Below, one piece after another: positions 1-5,562 of a DNA stretch of 9,335 nt. Source of the stretch: Deltaproteobacteria bacterium. GTDB lineage: Bacteria > Desulfobacterota > Anaeroferrophillalia > Anaeroferrophillales > Tharpellaceae. Below the pieces are notes generated by a model. The model was not told where the DNA came from, made no database searches, and worked only from the letters and a program-made list of their open reading frames with translations. The stretch is from positions 1 through 9,335 of the forward strand of contig JAUVDU010000042.1 in assembly GCA_030595135.1 (NCBI GenBank), read 5' to 3'. The stretch's first letter is position 1. Each line of letters opens with the position of its first letter. Made by a program: the position numbers and the translations under genes.

Positions 1-80
1 AGACCAGCCTCTACTTTATTAGCCTTGCATGTTCCGCAGCGAACGGTACAGCTTTTGGCAGCTAGAATGCCTGCATTTTG
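1..80. other. window edge, no gene supported
   Basis: After the rebuilt hydrolase stop no start codon with a ribosome site is seen on either strand. On the minus strand AGCT...AGCT and GTTC...GAAC short dyads occur without a T-run, so no terminator is called. Confidence 0.3.
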
Positions 81-254
81 TTAGATTTCGCTTAGTTCCG
101 GTAATAAATAATTCTTCCATAAACTTTCCTTAAATTTAGTTAAAAAAAAACCGAAGTGACCAATAGATTTTGCTCCTACTTTCTCAGGAGCAATCCGGTT
201 CATCTCTTTTAGAGAATCCGTGTAAAAACCGTGAAGAGATTCAATATTTTTTCC
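81..254 (-). pseudogene. detached C-terminus of the alpha/beta hydrolase in the -1 frame
   Basis: Reading one base back from the A6 run (T6 at 247-252 on the plus strand) gives an uninterrupted frame that starts NIESLHGFY, contains KSIGHFGFF and ends ELSEI before a TAA at 83..81. IESLHGFY and the GHFGFF histidine motif are what this hydrolase family has at this place; the histidine would be about residue 270 of a rebuilt 294-aa protein. Adding one A to the run restores the whole gene. The cause may be a real one-base deletion, a homopolymer sequencing error or, less likely, programmed slippage. The tail also spans a T9 run on the coding strand (142-150), yet its frame stays meaningful beyond it. 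Confidence 0.8.
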
Positions 255-964
255 GTCATAAATTCGTCATCAGTAAACAAAAATGAGGTAATCGGCATCA
301 TAACTGAACTGTATTTTTCTCTTATAGTCCCGCCCTCAACACCAATCATATACTCGGGATTAAGACACCACTTACGCCATTGATTCATCACCCCTTTAGG
401 AAGATCTCCGACTTTACGCAACCGTTTTCCAGGAAAATATCCATACAACCGGATTGACAATGGCACAATAATATACCAAAGCCACCATGCCCGCCATTTT
501 ACTGCAGGCATATTCTCAAACCAATAACCGCTTCCGCAAGCTATGGTGATGACTTTAGCAATATGCTTATGATTGGGCACCAATTCAAGAATCTGCCCTC
601 CGAGGCTGTGCCCTATCCAATAAAGTGGTTTCCCAAGCGCCCTGACAGATACAGTTTCTATCATAGCAGCACAGTCAAATTTAGCCCAATCAGTGATAGT
701 TACGCTAATATCGCGCATATTACCAGACTGCGACAAGCCAACTCCAGAGTAATCAAAAGTGACAACCATGTACCCCTGTGCCATTAACCATGAAGCAAAG
801 GAGGTATAAAATTTCTGATTAACTCCCATTGCCGATGCAACAAGAATGGCGCCCTTTATTTCGCCATCAGGAACGTAAAAGGTGGCAGATAACTGGTTGC
901 CACTTTCAGTTTTTATCTTTTGAATTTCTGTATGCGACAAGTGAAACCTTATCTTTTTTTCCAA
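209..964 (-). CDS. alpha/beta hydrolase, frame broken near the C-terminus
   Basis: A serine hydrolase of the predicted alpha/beta hydrolase group (COG4757-like); the substrate is unknown. The nucleophile elbow GHSLGG lies at residues 118-123 (Ser120), an oxyanion-type strand precedes ASAMGV, and the acid is probably in TDDE near residue 231. The open frame ends after 251 aa, and its last 12 residues do not fit the family, whose members are usually about 280-300 aa. The missing part, with the catalytic histidine, continues in the -1 frame (see the 81-254 entry), so this product alone should lack a complete triad. The first TTG (964) has no Shine-Dalgarno. A second in-frame TTG at 940..938 has AAGG at 947-950 six bases upstream and begins just before the family's usual start, so it is the likelier start. 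The gene follows the MaoC gene by about 40-65 nt in the same direction and may be co-transcribed with it. Confidence 0.8.
   Translation of the reverse strand: MEKKIRFHLSHTEIQKIKTESGNQLSATFYVPDGEIKGAILVASAMGVNQKFYTSFASWLMAQGYMVVTFDYSGVGLSQSGNMRDISVTITDWAKFDCAAMIETVSVRALGKPLYWIGHSLGGQILELVPNHKHIAKVITIACGSGYWFENMPAVKWRAWWLWYIIVPLSIRLYGYFPGKRLRKVGDLPKGVMNQWRKWCLNPEYMIGVEGGTIREKYSSVMMPITSFLFTDDEFMTEKILNLFTVFTRIL
938..950 (-). promoter_or_regulatory. ribosome binding site and TTG start favoured for the alpha/beta hydrolase
   Basis: On the minus strand AAGG (950..947) is followed after six bases by TTG (940..938), giving a protein that begins SHTEIQKI after the initiator. The upstream TTG at 964 has no comparable site, so this pair decides the start. 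Confidence 0.5.
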
Positions 965-1005
965 TAGGTACGCGACATATCAAACATGGAAAGACCAACT
1001 TATTA

Positions 1006-1497
1006 TCAAGTGTACTTTTCGTTAGACAGTTTATTGGTGGGGTCGTCTTCATTTATCATCTGTTGTAAAAGCTCCCGTTCTTGGGTCAGGGGCAGGCGCC
1101 CAGTCAAATGGGCATAACACACCGATTCGTCATTCTGGTTTGTAAAAAAAGCCTCTGCTTCAACCCGGCCACTCTCTTCCAGCTTAATTATAGTAATGGC
1201 GCAATGTATGGTATCACCGAAATAAACAGGTCTTATAAATTTGAAGTTCATACCAGTAGCAAGCCAGCCGACTTGTCCGCCAAACTCACAAACCATTGAG
1301 CCCACAAGAAGTCCATGGCAAATAAGACCTTTAAAGCCCTTCAAGTTGGTCCAACGCTTATCATAATGAACAGGGTTATAGTCTCTGGACATATCGCCAA
1401 AGGATATGGTCTCTGCTTTTGTAAATTCACGCGTATAAGCAAATGAATCACCCTTCTTAAGCCCCTGAACAGCTCTTGTCCGAATCGGATTCGGCAT
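1006..1497 (-). CDS. MaoC-like hotdog dehydratase / (R)-specific enoyl-CoA hydratase family
   Basis: A 163-aa single-hotdog protein of the MaoC family. Members hydrate trans-2-enoyl-CoA or dehydrate (R)-3-hydroxyacyl thioesters, acting as cytosolic dimers. The signature SRDYNPVHYD (residues 37-46) supplies the catalytic Asp39 and His44, and GLICHGLLVGSM (57-68) matches the following conserved helix. The length is slightly above the usual 130-150 aa because of a charged C-terminal tail (EDDPTNKLSNEKY). The ATG at 1497 is supported by AAGGA at 1506-1510, eight bases upstream. The upstream 190 bp is mostly a miniature transposable element, so the native promoter may be displaced or supplied by it. 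The hydrolase follows downstream in the same direction. The true substrate cannot be told; a role in acyl-CoA or hydroxyacyl metabolism is inferred from family only. Confidence 0.88.
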   Translation of the reverse strand: MPNPIRTRAVQGLKKGDSFAYTREFTKAETISFGDMSRDYNPVHYDKRWTNLKGFKGLICHGLLVGSMVCEFGGQVGWLATGMNFKFIRPVYFGDTIHCAITIIKLEESGRVEAEAFFTNQNDESVCYAHLTGRLPLTQERELLQQMINEDDPTNKLSNEKYT

Positions 1498-1520
1498 TTC
1501 ATCTTTCCTTATTAATGTTT

Positions 1521-1528
1521 GAAGGCCT
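1521..1528. repeat. target-site duplication, copy 1 (flanks the MITE)
   Basis: GAAGGCCT directly abuts the GTAA end of the element. The other side carries GAAGGCCA, identical at seven of eight positions, as expected for an 8-bp IS66-type duplication that has gained one substitution. Confidence 0.7.
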
Positions 1529-1658
1529 GTAACTATTCAGCGTAAGTAGAAAAGCACCTGATTTTGATGGATTTCAGTGAATTCTGGGGACATAACCTGA
1601 TTCTCCGAAGGAAATCGGGATTGTGTCCCCAGAATTTACGGGTTAGCTGAATAGTTAC
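1529..1658. mobile_element. 130-bp IS66-type MITE (foldback element)
   Basis: The ends are perfect 13-bp inverted repeats, GTAACTATTCAGC at 1529-1541 and its complement at 1646-1658. A second perfect 13-bp pair, AATTCTGGGGACA, lies inside at 1580-1592 and 1624-1636. A central hairpin at 1596-1619 (CCTGATT + TCC, loop GAA, with one bulged C and a G-T pair) closes the structure. The spacers between the outer and inner arms are unequal (38 and 9 nt). It has no coding capacity. IS66-family elements are known to start with GTAA and to make 8-bp target duplications, and both are seen here, so I infer a non-autonomous derivative mobilised by an IS66 transposase located elsewhere. The GGGGACA arms also recall REP-type palindromes. 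Confidence 0.78.
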
Positions 1659-1666
1659 GAAGGCCA
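1659..1666. repeat. target-site duplication, copy 2 (flanks the MITE)
   Basis: GAAGGCCA follows the terminal TTAC of the element and matches GAAGGCCT at 1521-1528 except for the last base. Confidence 0.7.
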
Positions 1667-1688
1667 TAATATCGACTAGTTTATTCGA

Positions 1689-2303
1689 TCACCTTGATGA
1701 TATTGCCACTTTAATTCCAAAACCAATAAGCAGACAGCCACACACTTTACGTGCGATCGATTGAATCGTGGTGTTTTCTTGAAACGCCAAGCCAACTTTT
1801 GCTGAGATATGGCTGACAACACAGAGATATGTGACACTAACACCCATGAAGAGCAGTGTCATGTCGATGTAGGTAATGACTAGCCCGGCGTCAGCTGAAC
1901 TTATAAAGATCGGAAAGAACACCATGAAAAAGAAAACAGCTTTGGGGTTGAGCAGGGTGATAGTAAAGGCCCGCCACAAAGGGAGAGTATAATTCTGAAA
2001 AGCTACTGATCTCTTTTTTGATTTGGTAAAAATTGACTGTAACCCGAGAAAAATTAGATAGCCGGCACCAGCTAAGCGAACGGCATGAAAGAGTGGTAAA
2101 TAAGCGCTAAAGAGTGCAGACACACCAAGTAGAGAGAGTACGATCAAACATGTGTCGCCGAGCAAAATGCCCAGCATCGCCGTATATCCTGCTCGAGTCC
2201 CTCCAACTGCGGCAGTTTTTGCCACAAACACAGAACCGGGGCCGGGCGCAAGAATAACCGCCACCGAAGCAACAATAAACTCCATCCAGTCAACACTCAT
2301 CAT
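1689..2303 (-). CDS. LysE/RhtB-family amino-acid exporter
   Basis: A 204-aa inner-membrane protein of the LysE/RhtB translocator family, which exports amino acids such as lysine, homoserine/threonine or their analogues. The family hallmarks are present: ILAPGPGSVFVAK near residues 17-29 (the conserved PGP), a glycine-rich second segment (GYTAMLGILLGD), a GYLIFLG helix, and LLNPKAVFFFMVFFPIF in the middle. About six hydrophobic segments can be seen, and the length is typical (about 205 aa). A longer reading to 2348 adds 15 polar residues that the family lacks; AGAAGGA at 2308-2314 places translation at one of the adjacent ATGs at 2303 or 2300. It is a stand-alone gene after a 246-bp spacer, with a transposable element starting about 20 nt beyond its stop. 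No regulator is adjacent, so the substrate cannot be assigned. Confidence 0.9.
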   Translation of the reverse strand: MMSVDWMEFIVASVAVILAPGPGSVFVAKTAAVGGTRAGYTAMLGILLGDTCLIVLSLLGVSALFSAYLPLFHAVRLAGAGYLIFLGLQSIFTKSKKRSVAFQNYTLPLWRAFTITLLNPKAVFFFMVFFPIFISSADAGLVITYIDMTLLFMGVSVTYLCVVSHISAKVGLAFQENTTIQSIARKVCGCLLIGFGIKVAISSR

Positions 2304-2549
2304 ATTTTCCTTCTGATTGAATATCACGGGTGAGTAGCGCGACCGCAAAAATCAATAACGCGAACACTCCCGGTCTATTTCCACCATTTATACAATTTCT
2401 CTTCAGCAACGGGTTCTATCCGGAAACCAAATTTCTTTCATCTCACTTTACCGCTGAATGTCTAGGGTTACGTCAAGAATCAAATCAGGTCGATTTGCTC
2501 TGATGCGTTAATAATTTGACATAGGATGGGGCAAAGGTCAAGTTGAATT
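2304..2549 (-). other. intergenic spacer between the operon end and the exporter; probable promoter region
   Basis: The spacer is AT-richer than the operon and holds no convincing gene. On the minus strand a perfect 6-bp stem with a 5-nt loop (CAAATC/GATTTG, 2481-2497) lies about 55 nt after the last operon stop, but no T-run follows, so it is at best a weak terminator. A TATAAA hexamer (2392..2387) and a TTGACG (about 2470) are loose promoter-like elements without a well-spaced partner. The exporter's promoter is probably here, but I cannot place it. Confidence 0.35.
2308..2314 (-). promoter_or_regulatory. ribosome binding site of the LysE-family gene
   Basis: AGAAGGA on the minus strand lies four bases before a double ATG (2303 and 2300). 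It fixes the start and excludes the ATG at 2348. Confidence 0.7.
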
Positions 2550-3560
2550 TTAGTTGGTGAATTTGCCGAGCAGAAAAACCATAAAAGCGGCGGCTAACAA
2601 CCATGGAGACAGAGCATATGGAAGGTTTTCATTGACTGCAGAGAGACCCGATTTATTAAGATCTACGACCATTTTTTCAACCATTATTCGGGCCAGTTTC
2701 TCCCGGCCCAAGGGTCGGAATTCGCCATTGCCAATGGCCGCTATCGTCTGGAGTTTTTCCGGTTCCATGGATGTGGTTAAAAAATCACCTGCTTCGTCTT
2801 TATAGTAGCCCACCACCTGTTTGCCGTCGGGGGTTCGAATCGGAATCAGACCGGCAGCCAGGCTACCGACGCCAAGAGTATAGATTTTACGGCCATCACG
2901 TCGAGCCTTTTGCACTATCATTTCGAGAGCACTAAGGTCGTTGTTGAGATCTTCGCCATCCGAAATAAAGAGGACAATTCCGGCCGAAGCTTCAGGGTTG
3001 CGGTCAAGCATCTCCAAACCACACTCTAACCCGGCAACAAGATCACTGCCCGGTGCTGAAATCGCCAAGTCATCTAGATTTTCAACCAGGTAACGGCAAT
3101 AACCATAATCGGTGGTCAAGGGAACCAGTTCATAACATTGGGCGGCAAAAACAAAGATCCCGACCCGCTCACCTTGCAGATTATCGAGTAGATCAAGAAC
3201 CATCATCCGGGCGCGATTGAGGCGGTTTGCCAATGGTGAAAGCTCCTTAGAGCTTATCGGGAAAGCGGCATCCTCGGCGAGCATCGATTTAGAGATGTCG
3301 ATACCGACAGCGATATCAACCCCACTCCGCTTAAAGACCGGCCTTTGTCGATAAACCACCGGTTCGGCCAGGGCCGCAAGTAAGAAAAATCCAGCCCCAA
3401 AGAGGAATAACAAGGGCAGGAGTTCCTCCCCTTTTTGCCGGGCAGCAAAGAAAAGAGTCTGCCGCCGCAAATTAAGAGCGGCCCGCTGCCGTAAAACCAG
3501 GCCGAGATAAAGCAGCAGAGGCACAAGCCCCAGAAACCAATGTGGTTGTATGAAAACCAT
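2550..3560 (-). CDS. VWA-domain membrane protein (MxaL / BatA-BatB type)
   Basis: A 336-aa inner-membrane protein with a von Willebrand factor A domain. Two N-terminal membrane segments (about 5-22 and 48-64), the VWA domain (about 80-290) and a C-terminal membrane segment (about 318-332) give the classic BatA/BatB/MxaL layout, with the VWA domain outside the cytoplasm. The metal-binding MIDAS site is visible as DISKS (Asp88, Ser90, Ser92), an SD pair at 172-173 where a threonine is common, and SDGED (Asp201). Such proteins bind partner or client proteins through Mg2+ or Ca2+ at the MIDAS and work with a MoxR ATPase. The start lies four nt after the preceding stop, so it is the last gene of the operon. 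Calling it MxaL-like rests on gene order; BatA or BatB is an equally fair family name. Confidence 0.9.
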   Translation of the reverse strand: MVFIQPHWFLGLVPLLLYLGLVLRQRAALNLRRQTLFFAARQKGEELLPLLFLFGAGFFLLAALAEPVVYRQRPVFKRSGVDIAVGIDISKSMLAEDAAFPISSKELSPLANRLNRARMMVLDLLDNLQGERVGIFVFAAQCYELVPLTTDYGYCRYLVENLDDLAISAPGSDLVAGLECGLEMLDRNPEASAGIVLFISDGEDLNNDLSALEMIVQKARRDGRKIYTLGVGSLAAGLIPIRTPDGKQVVGYYKDEAGDFLTTSMEPEKLQTIAAIGNGEFRPLGREKLARIMVEKMVVDLNKSGLSAVNENLPYALSPWLLAAAFMVFLLGKFTN

Positions 3561-3564
3561 CTAT

Positions 3565-4281
3565 TTATTTCCGGATCCGGCTGTCGGGAGGTTCGCCGAC
3601 CATATAGCCGGCACTTTCCGGCAACATGGTTGCCAGATTAGTTTTGAGATCAAGTCTACTATCATCAGCAGTCCGGGTCTTGGCCAGGCCGGATAGATTC
3701 TTCATGGTAGATAGAAGTTCCAGATTCCAACGCGGGATATTGGTCATCGCGTGGGCCGCGGGATCTTTATCTATCCAGATGATCGCCTGTTTGAAATGAT
3801 CAATAGCGAGATTTAGCAGAGCCCGGCTACGTTGCAAATTTTGTTCTTTTTCGAGCATTTCCAGGGCCTGCAAAAGGAAGCTTGCACCGAGCAGATTATG
3901 GACGCGCCAGGCGACCGCCGGCAACAGCTCCTGATTGAGCAAAGACTCCCCTGATTGCTGCAAGGTGAAGAGGTGATCATCCTGATACGATACAACTTCC
4001 CTTCGTTTTTGGCTCTGTTGAAAAACAGAGAGCGCCAGCAGCCATCGCCGCCGCATTATTCGAACCTTGATTAAAGAATTATCCCGATCCAGCAGCTGGT
4101 ACCGGTTAATAGCTTTCTCATGATCGCTTACAGTATCGGCCAAAACAACCTCGGAGGCCACAAGTTTAAGGGCGTGGTTCCGACTTCCGTCACGATCAGC
4201 CAGAACCAGCACAGACAAGCCCACCGACAAAAAGAAGAGGGCTAAAAGAAAAAAATAATCAGGTTGTTTTAACATTTTCAT
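3565..4281 (-). CDS. small helical membrane-anchored protein, position of MxaK/BatC
   Basis: I do not recognise the family by motif. From the ATG at 4281 (or 4275) it is 238 aa: one N-terminal membrane segment (about 9-28), then a polar, mostly helical domain. Residues about 125-190 (HNLLGASFLLQALEMLEKEQ onward) look like a helical-hairpin repeat similar to TPR, ending with a conserved-looking NIPRWNLELL. The C-terminus is polar and basic. It sits between two VWA genes, where methanol-dehydrogenase clusters have mxaK and Bat clusters have the TPR protein BatC, so a scaffold or assembly role in the VWA complex is inferred. A longer reading to 4434 is rejected because it would translate the palindromic spacer. 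The Shine-Dalgarno is weak (GAAGAAG about 11 nt upstream), unlike most of the operon, perhaps because the spacer was inserted. Confidence 0.72.
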   Translation of the reverse strand: MKMLKQPDYFFLLALFFLSVGLSVLVLADRDGSRNHALKLVASEVVLADTVSDHEKAINRYQLLDRDNSLIKVRIMRRRWLLALSVFQQSQKRREVVSYQDDHLFTLQQSGESLLNQELLPAVAWRVHNLLGASFLLQALEMLEKEQNLQRSRALLNLAIDHFKQAIIWIDKDPAAHAMTNIPRWNLELLSTMKNLSGLAKTRTADDSRLDLKTNLATMLPESAGYMVGEPPDSRIRK

Positions 4282-4330
4282 TTTTGCAATTTCTTCTTCA
4301 AGTAGCCACCATAAAGTTAGAACCCACAGC

Positions 4331-4476
4331 AATGGGCTTTGCTTCGCCCTCATAAATGGGGTCAAAGCTGGGGTGCTGACGCACCTTGTACCAGCAATGA
4401 CCCCAATCCCGGCAGTTTGGAGACAGCAAGCCAAGGTTGAAATGGCAAAGTAAAATGTTCAGATGCGAAGCCATTT
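4331..4476. repeat. nested foldback sequence in the only large gap of the operon
   Basis: The outer arms are imperfect: AATGG...GCTTCGC at 4331-4347 against GCGAAGC...CATT at 4465-4476, with a perfect 7-bp core (4341-4347/4465-4471). They enclose the strong hairpin listed separately. The 195-nt spacer has no supportable gene, whereas every other junction in the operon is 10 nt or less. This suggests an inserted miniature or REP-like repeat, although no target duplication could be identified. Confidence 0.45.
4357..4405. repeat. 18-bp nested hairpin (REP-like palindrome)
   Basis: TGGGGTCA (4357-4364) pairs with TGACCCCA (4398-4405). Inside it, GCTGG (4367-4371) pairs with CCAGC (4391-4395), and GGTGC (4372-4376) pairs with GCACC (4381-4385) around the tetraloop TGAC. 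Only AA/AA and a TTGTA bulge interrupt the stem. No T-run follows on the minus strand, so it is not an ordinary terminator. It could act as an mRNA stability or processing hairpin between the two operon halves. Confidence 0.65.
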
Positions 4477-5562
4477 TTACCACCGAACAAAGGTTGGTAA
4501 AATTCTGACAATTCCATAGAAACCAAAAAAAAAGAGGGCGGCAATTGCAAATCCGGGTCGAGTCGGTCGGGGTACGGTCTCGGTAATGCTTAATAAGCGA
4601 TTTTTCTCAAGGCTGTTAATCTCACTGTAAATCTCCCGCATGGCGGCCCGGCTTAAGCGTCCGGGCATCAGGAAAAGACGACCGGGAGCATCGTTTAGCA
4701 CCTCTTTCACTTCGGCTTCGACCCTGCCGTCAACTGCAATAATATAGAGCCTGATTCCGACTCTTTCTAAAAACTTGACCAAGCTGACAAAATCGGGCAG
4801 CCCCCGCTCCTGGTCACGTCCATTCCGGGAGACCTTGATACGACCATCAGTAAAGAGAATAATCGCCACTCCCCGCTCCAGACCAAGCCCTTGAAGTTTG
4901 GCTGGAACGGCAACCTTTTCCCGATTCTCTCCCGAGAGCAGATAACGTAGATCTTGTAACTCCGTAAAAGAGGGCCGGGCCTCTTGAGGCAACATCATAA
5001 AAAACGCACTCATTGCCAACCACACCGCATAAGAGGCATTGGTCGCGCCGCCGACCGCAAGCTGGCGGGTAAGCCTGCTCGCCTCTCTTCGATCAAGTTG
5101 CTTAAGTTTATCGCGAATAATTTGACGGTCGAAAGTCAAAGGGGCAAGCAGACGGGCAAAGCTCGAAAAAGCGACCAAACCGATCATATCTTCCGGCGGA
5201 CGCCGTTTGACAAAAGATCTGAGACCATCAAGAGCTACGTCAGCAAAAGTTTCTCCGGCGACGCTGCCTGAAGGTCGGTGCATGGAGCCGGAGAGATCCT
5301 GAACCAGCATCAACCAGCGACTCTCCCGATAATTTTGCTCCCGGATTTCGGCATAACGATAGTTAGCACAGGCCAGGATCAGACAAATCAGGACGGCATA
5401 AGCCAGGAATCGAGGCAGGTTGAGCTGCCACCAGCCAGGCTTCAAATCTTGAGCAAAGATAACGACGGGAGCAAAATCGACCACCGGCAATTTTCTCGAC
5501 CGCCGTCCAAACCAGAACAAGAGCAAAACCAGAAGCAGGGCTAAAGGATACTCAAAACCCAT
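4477..5562 (-). CDS. VWA-domain membrane protein (MxaC / BatA type)
   Basis: A 361-aa inner-membrane VWA protein. Membrane segments are at about 4-18, 52-66 and 337-355, with the VWA domain between (about 82-320). The MIDAS site is complete: DLSGS (Asp89, Ser91, Ser93), Thr174 in GGATNA and Asp239 in FTDGR. About 65 residues lie between Thr174 and Asp239, including a polar LRYLLSGENREK stretch that may be a family-specific insertion. The start at 5562 is chosen because GGAGC (5568-5572) lies just upstream and the protein then begins with a membrane segment. It overlaps the end of the upstream gene by 11 bp, a coupling arrangement. It would form a membrane complex with the second VWA protein and be driven by the MoxR ATPase. 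Placement matches mxaC. Confidence 0.9.
   Translation of the reverse strand: MGFEYPLALLLVLLLFWFGRRSRKLPVVDFAPVVIFAQDLKPGWWQLNLPRFLAYAVLICLILACANYRYAEIREQNYRESRWLMLVQDLSGSMHRPSGSVAGETFADVALDGLRSFVKRRPPEDMIGLVAFSSFARLLAPLTFDRQIIRDKLKQLDRREASRLTRQLAVGGATNASYAVWLAMSAFFMMLPQEARPSFTELQDLRYLLSGENREKVAVPAKLQGLGLERGVAIILFTDGRIKVSRNGRDQERGLPDFVSLVKFLERVGIRLYIIAVDGRVEAEVKEVLNDAPGRLFLMPGRLSRAAMREIYSEINSLEKNRLLSITETVPRPTRPGFAIAALFFFGFYGIVRILPTFVRW

Noticed and set aside
1..80. Cysteine motif (SCTVRCGTCK) in the frame after the hydrolase stop
   Set aside because: It follows an in-frame stop with no start codon or ribosome site and runs into the window edge after about 27 codons, so it cannot be told from chance.
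247..254. Programmed -1 frameshift in the hydrolase
   Set aside because: The A6 run in frame GAA AAA ATA is not a good X XXY YYZ slippery heptamer, no stimulatory structure was seen, and the gene family is not known for recoding; a one-base deletion or sequencing error is simpler.
2304..2348. Upstream ATG for the LysE-family exporter
   Set aside because: It adds 15 polar residues absent from the family, while AGAAGGA directly precedes the ATG pair at 2303/2300.
2481..2497. CAAATC/GATTTG stem as the operon terminator
   Set aside because: The stem is only six AT-rich pairs and no T-run follows on the minus strand.
4282..4434. Longer N-terminus for the helical membrane protein, and a small frame at 4298-4483
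   Set aside because: Both translate the palindromic spacer, have no good ribosome site and look like by-products of the repeat.
4984..5544. Plus-strand open frames opposite the first VWA gene and similar antisense frames elsewhere
   Set aside because: They lie wholly inside well-supported minus-strand genes, have no recognisable domains and lack ribosome sites.
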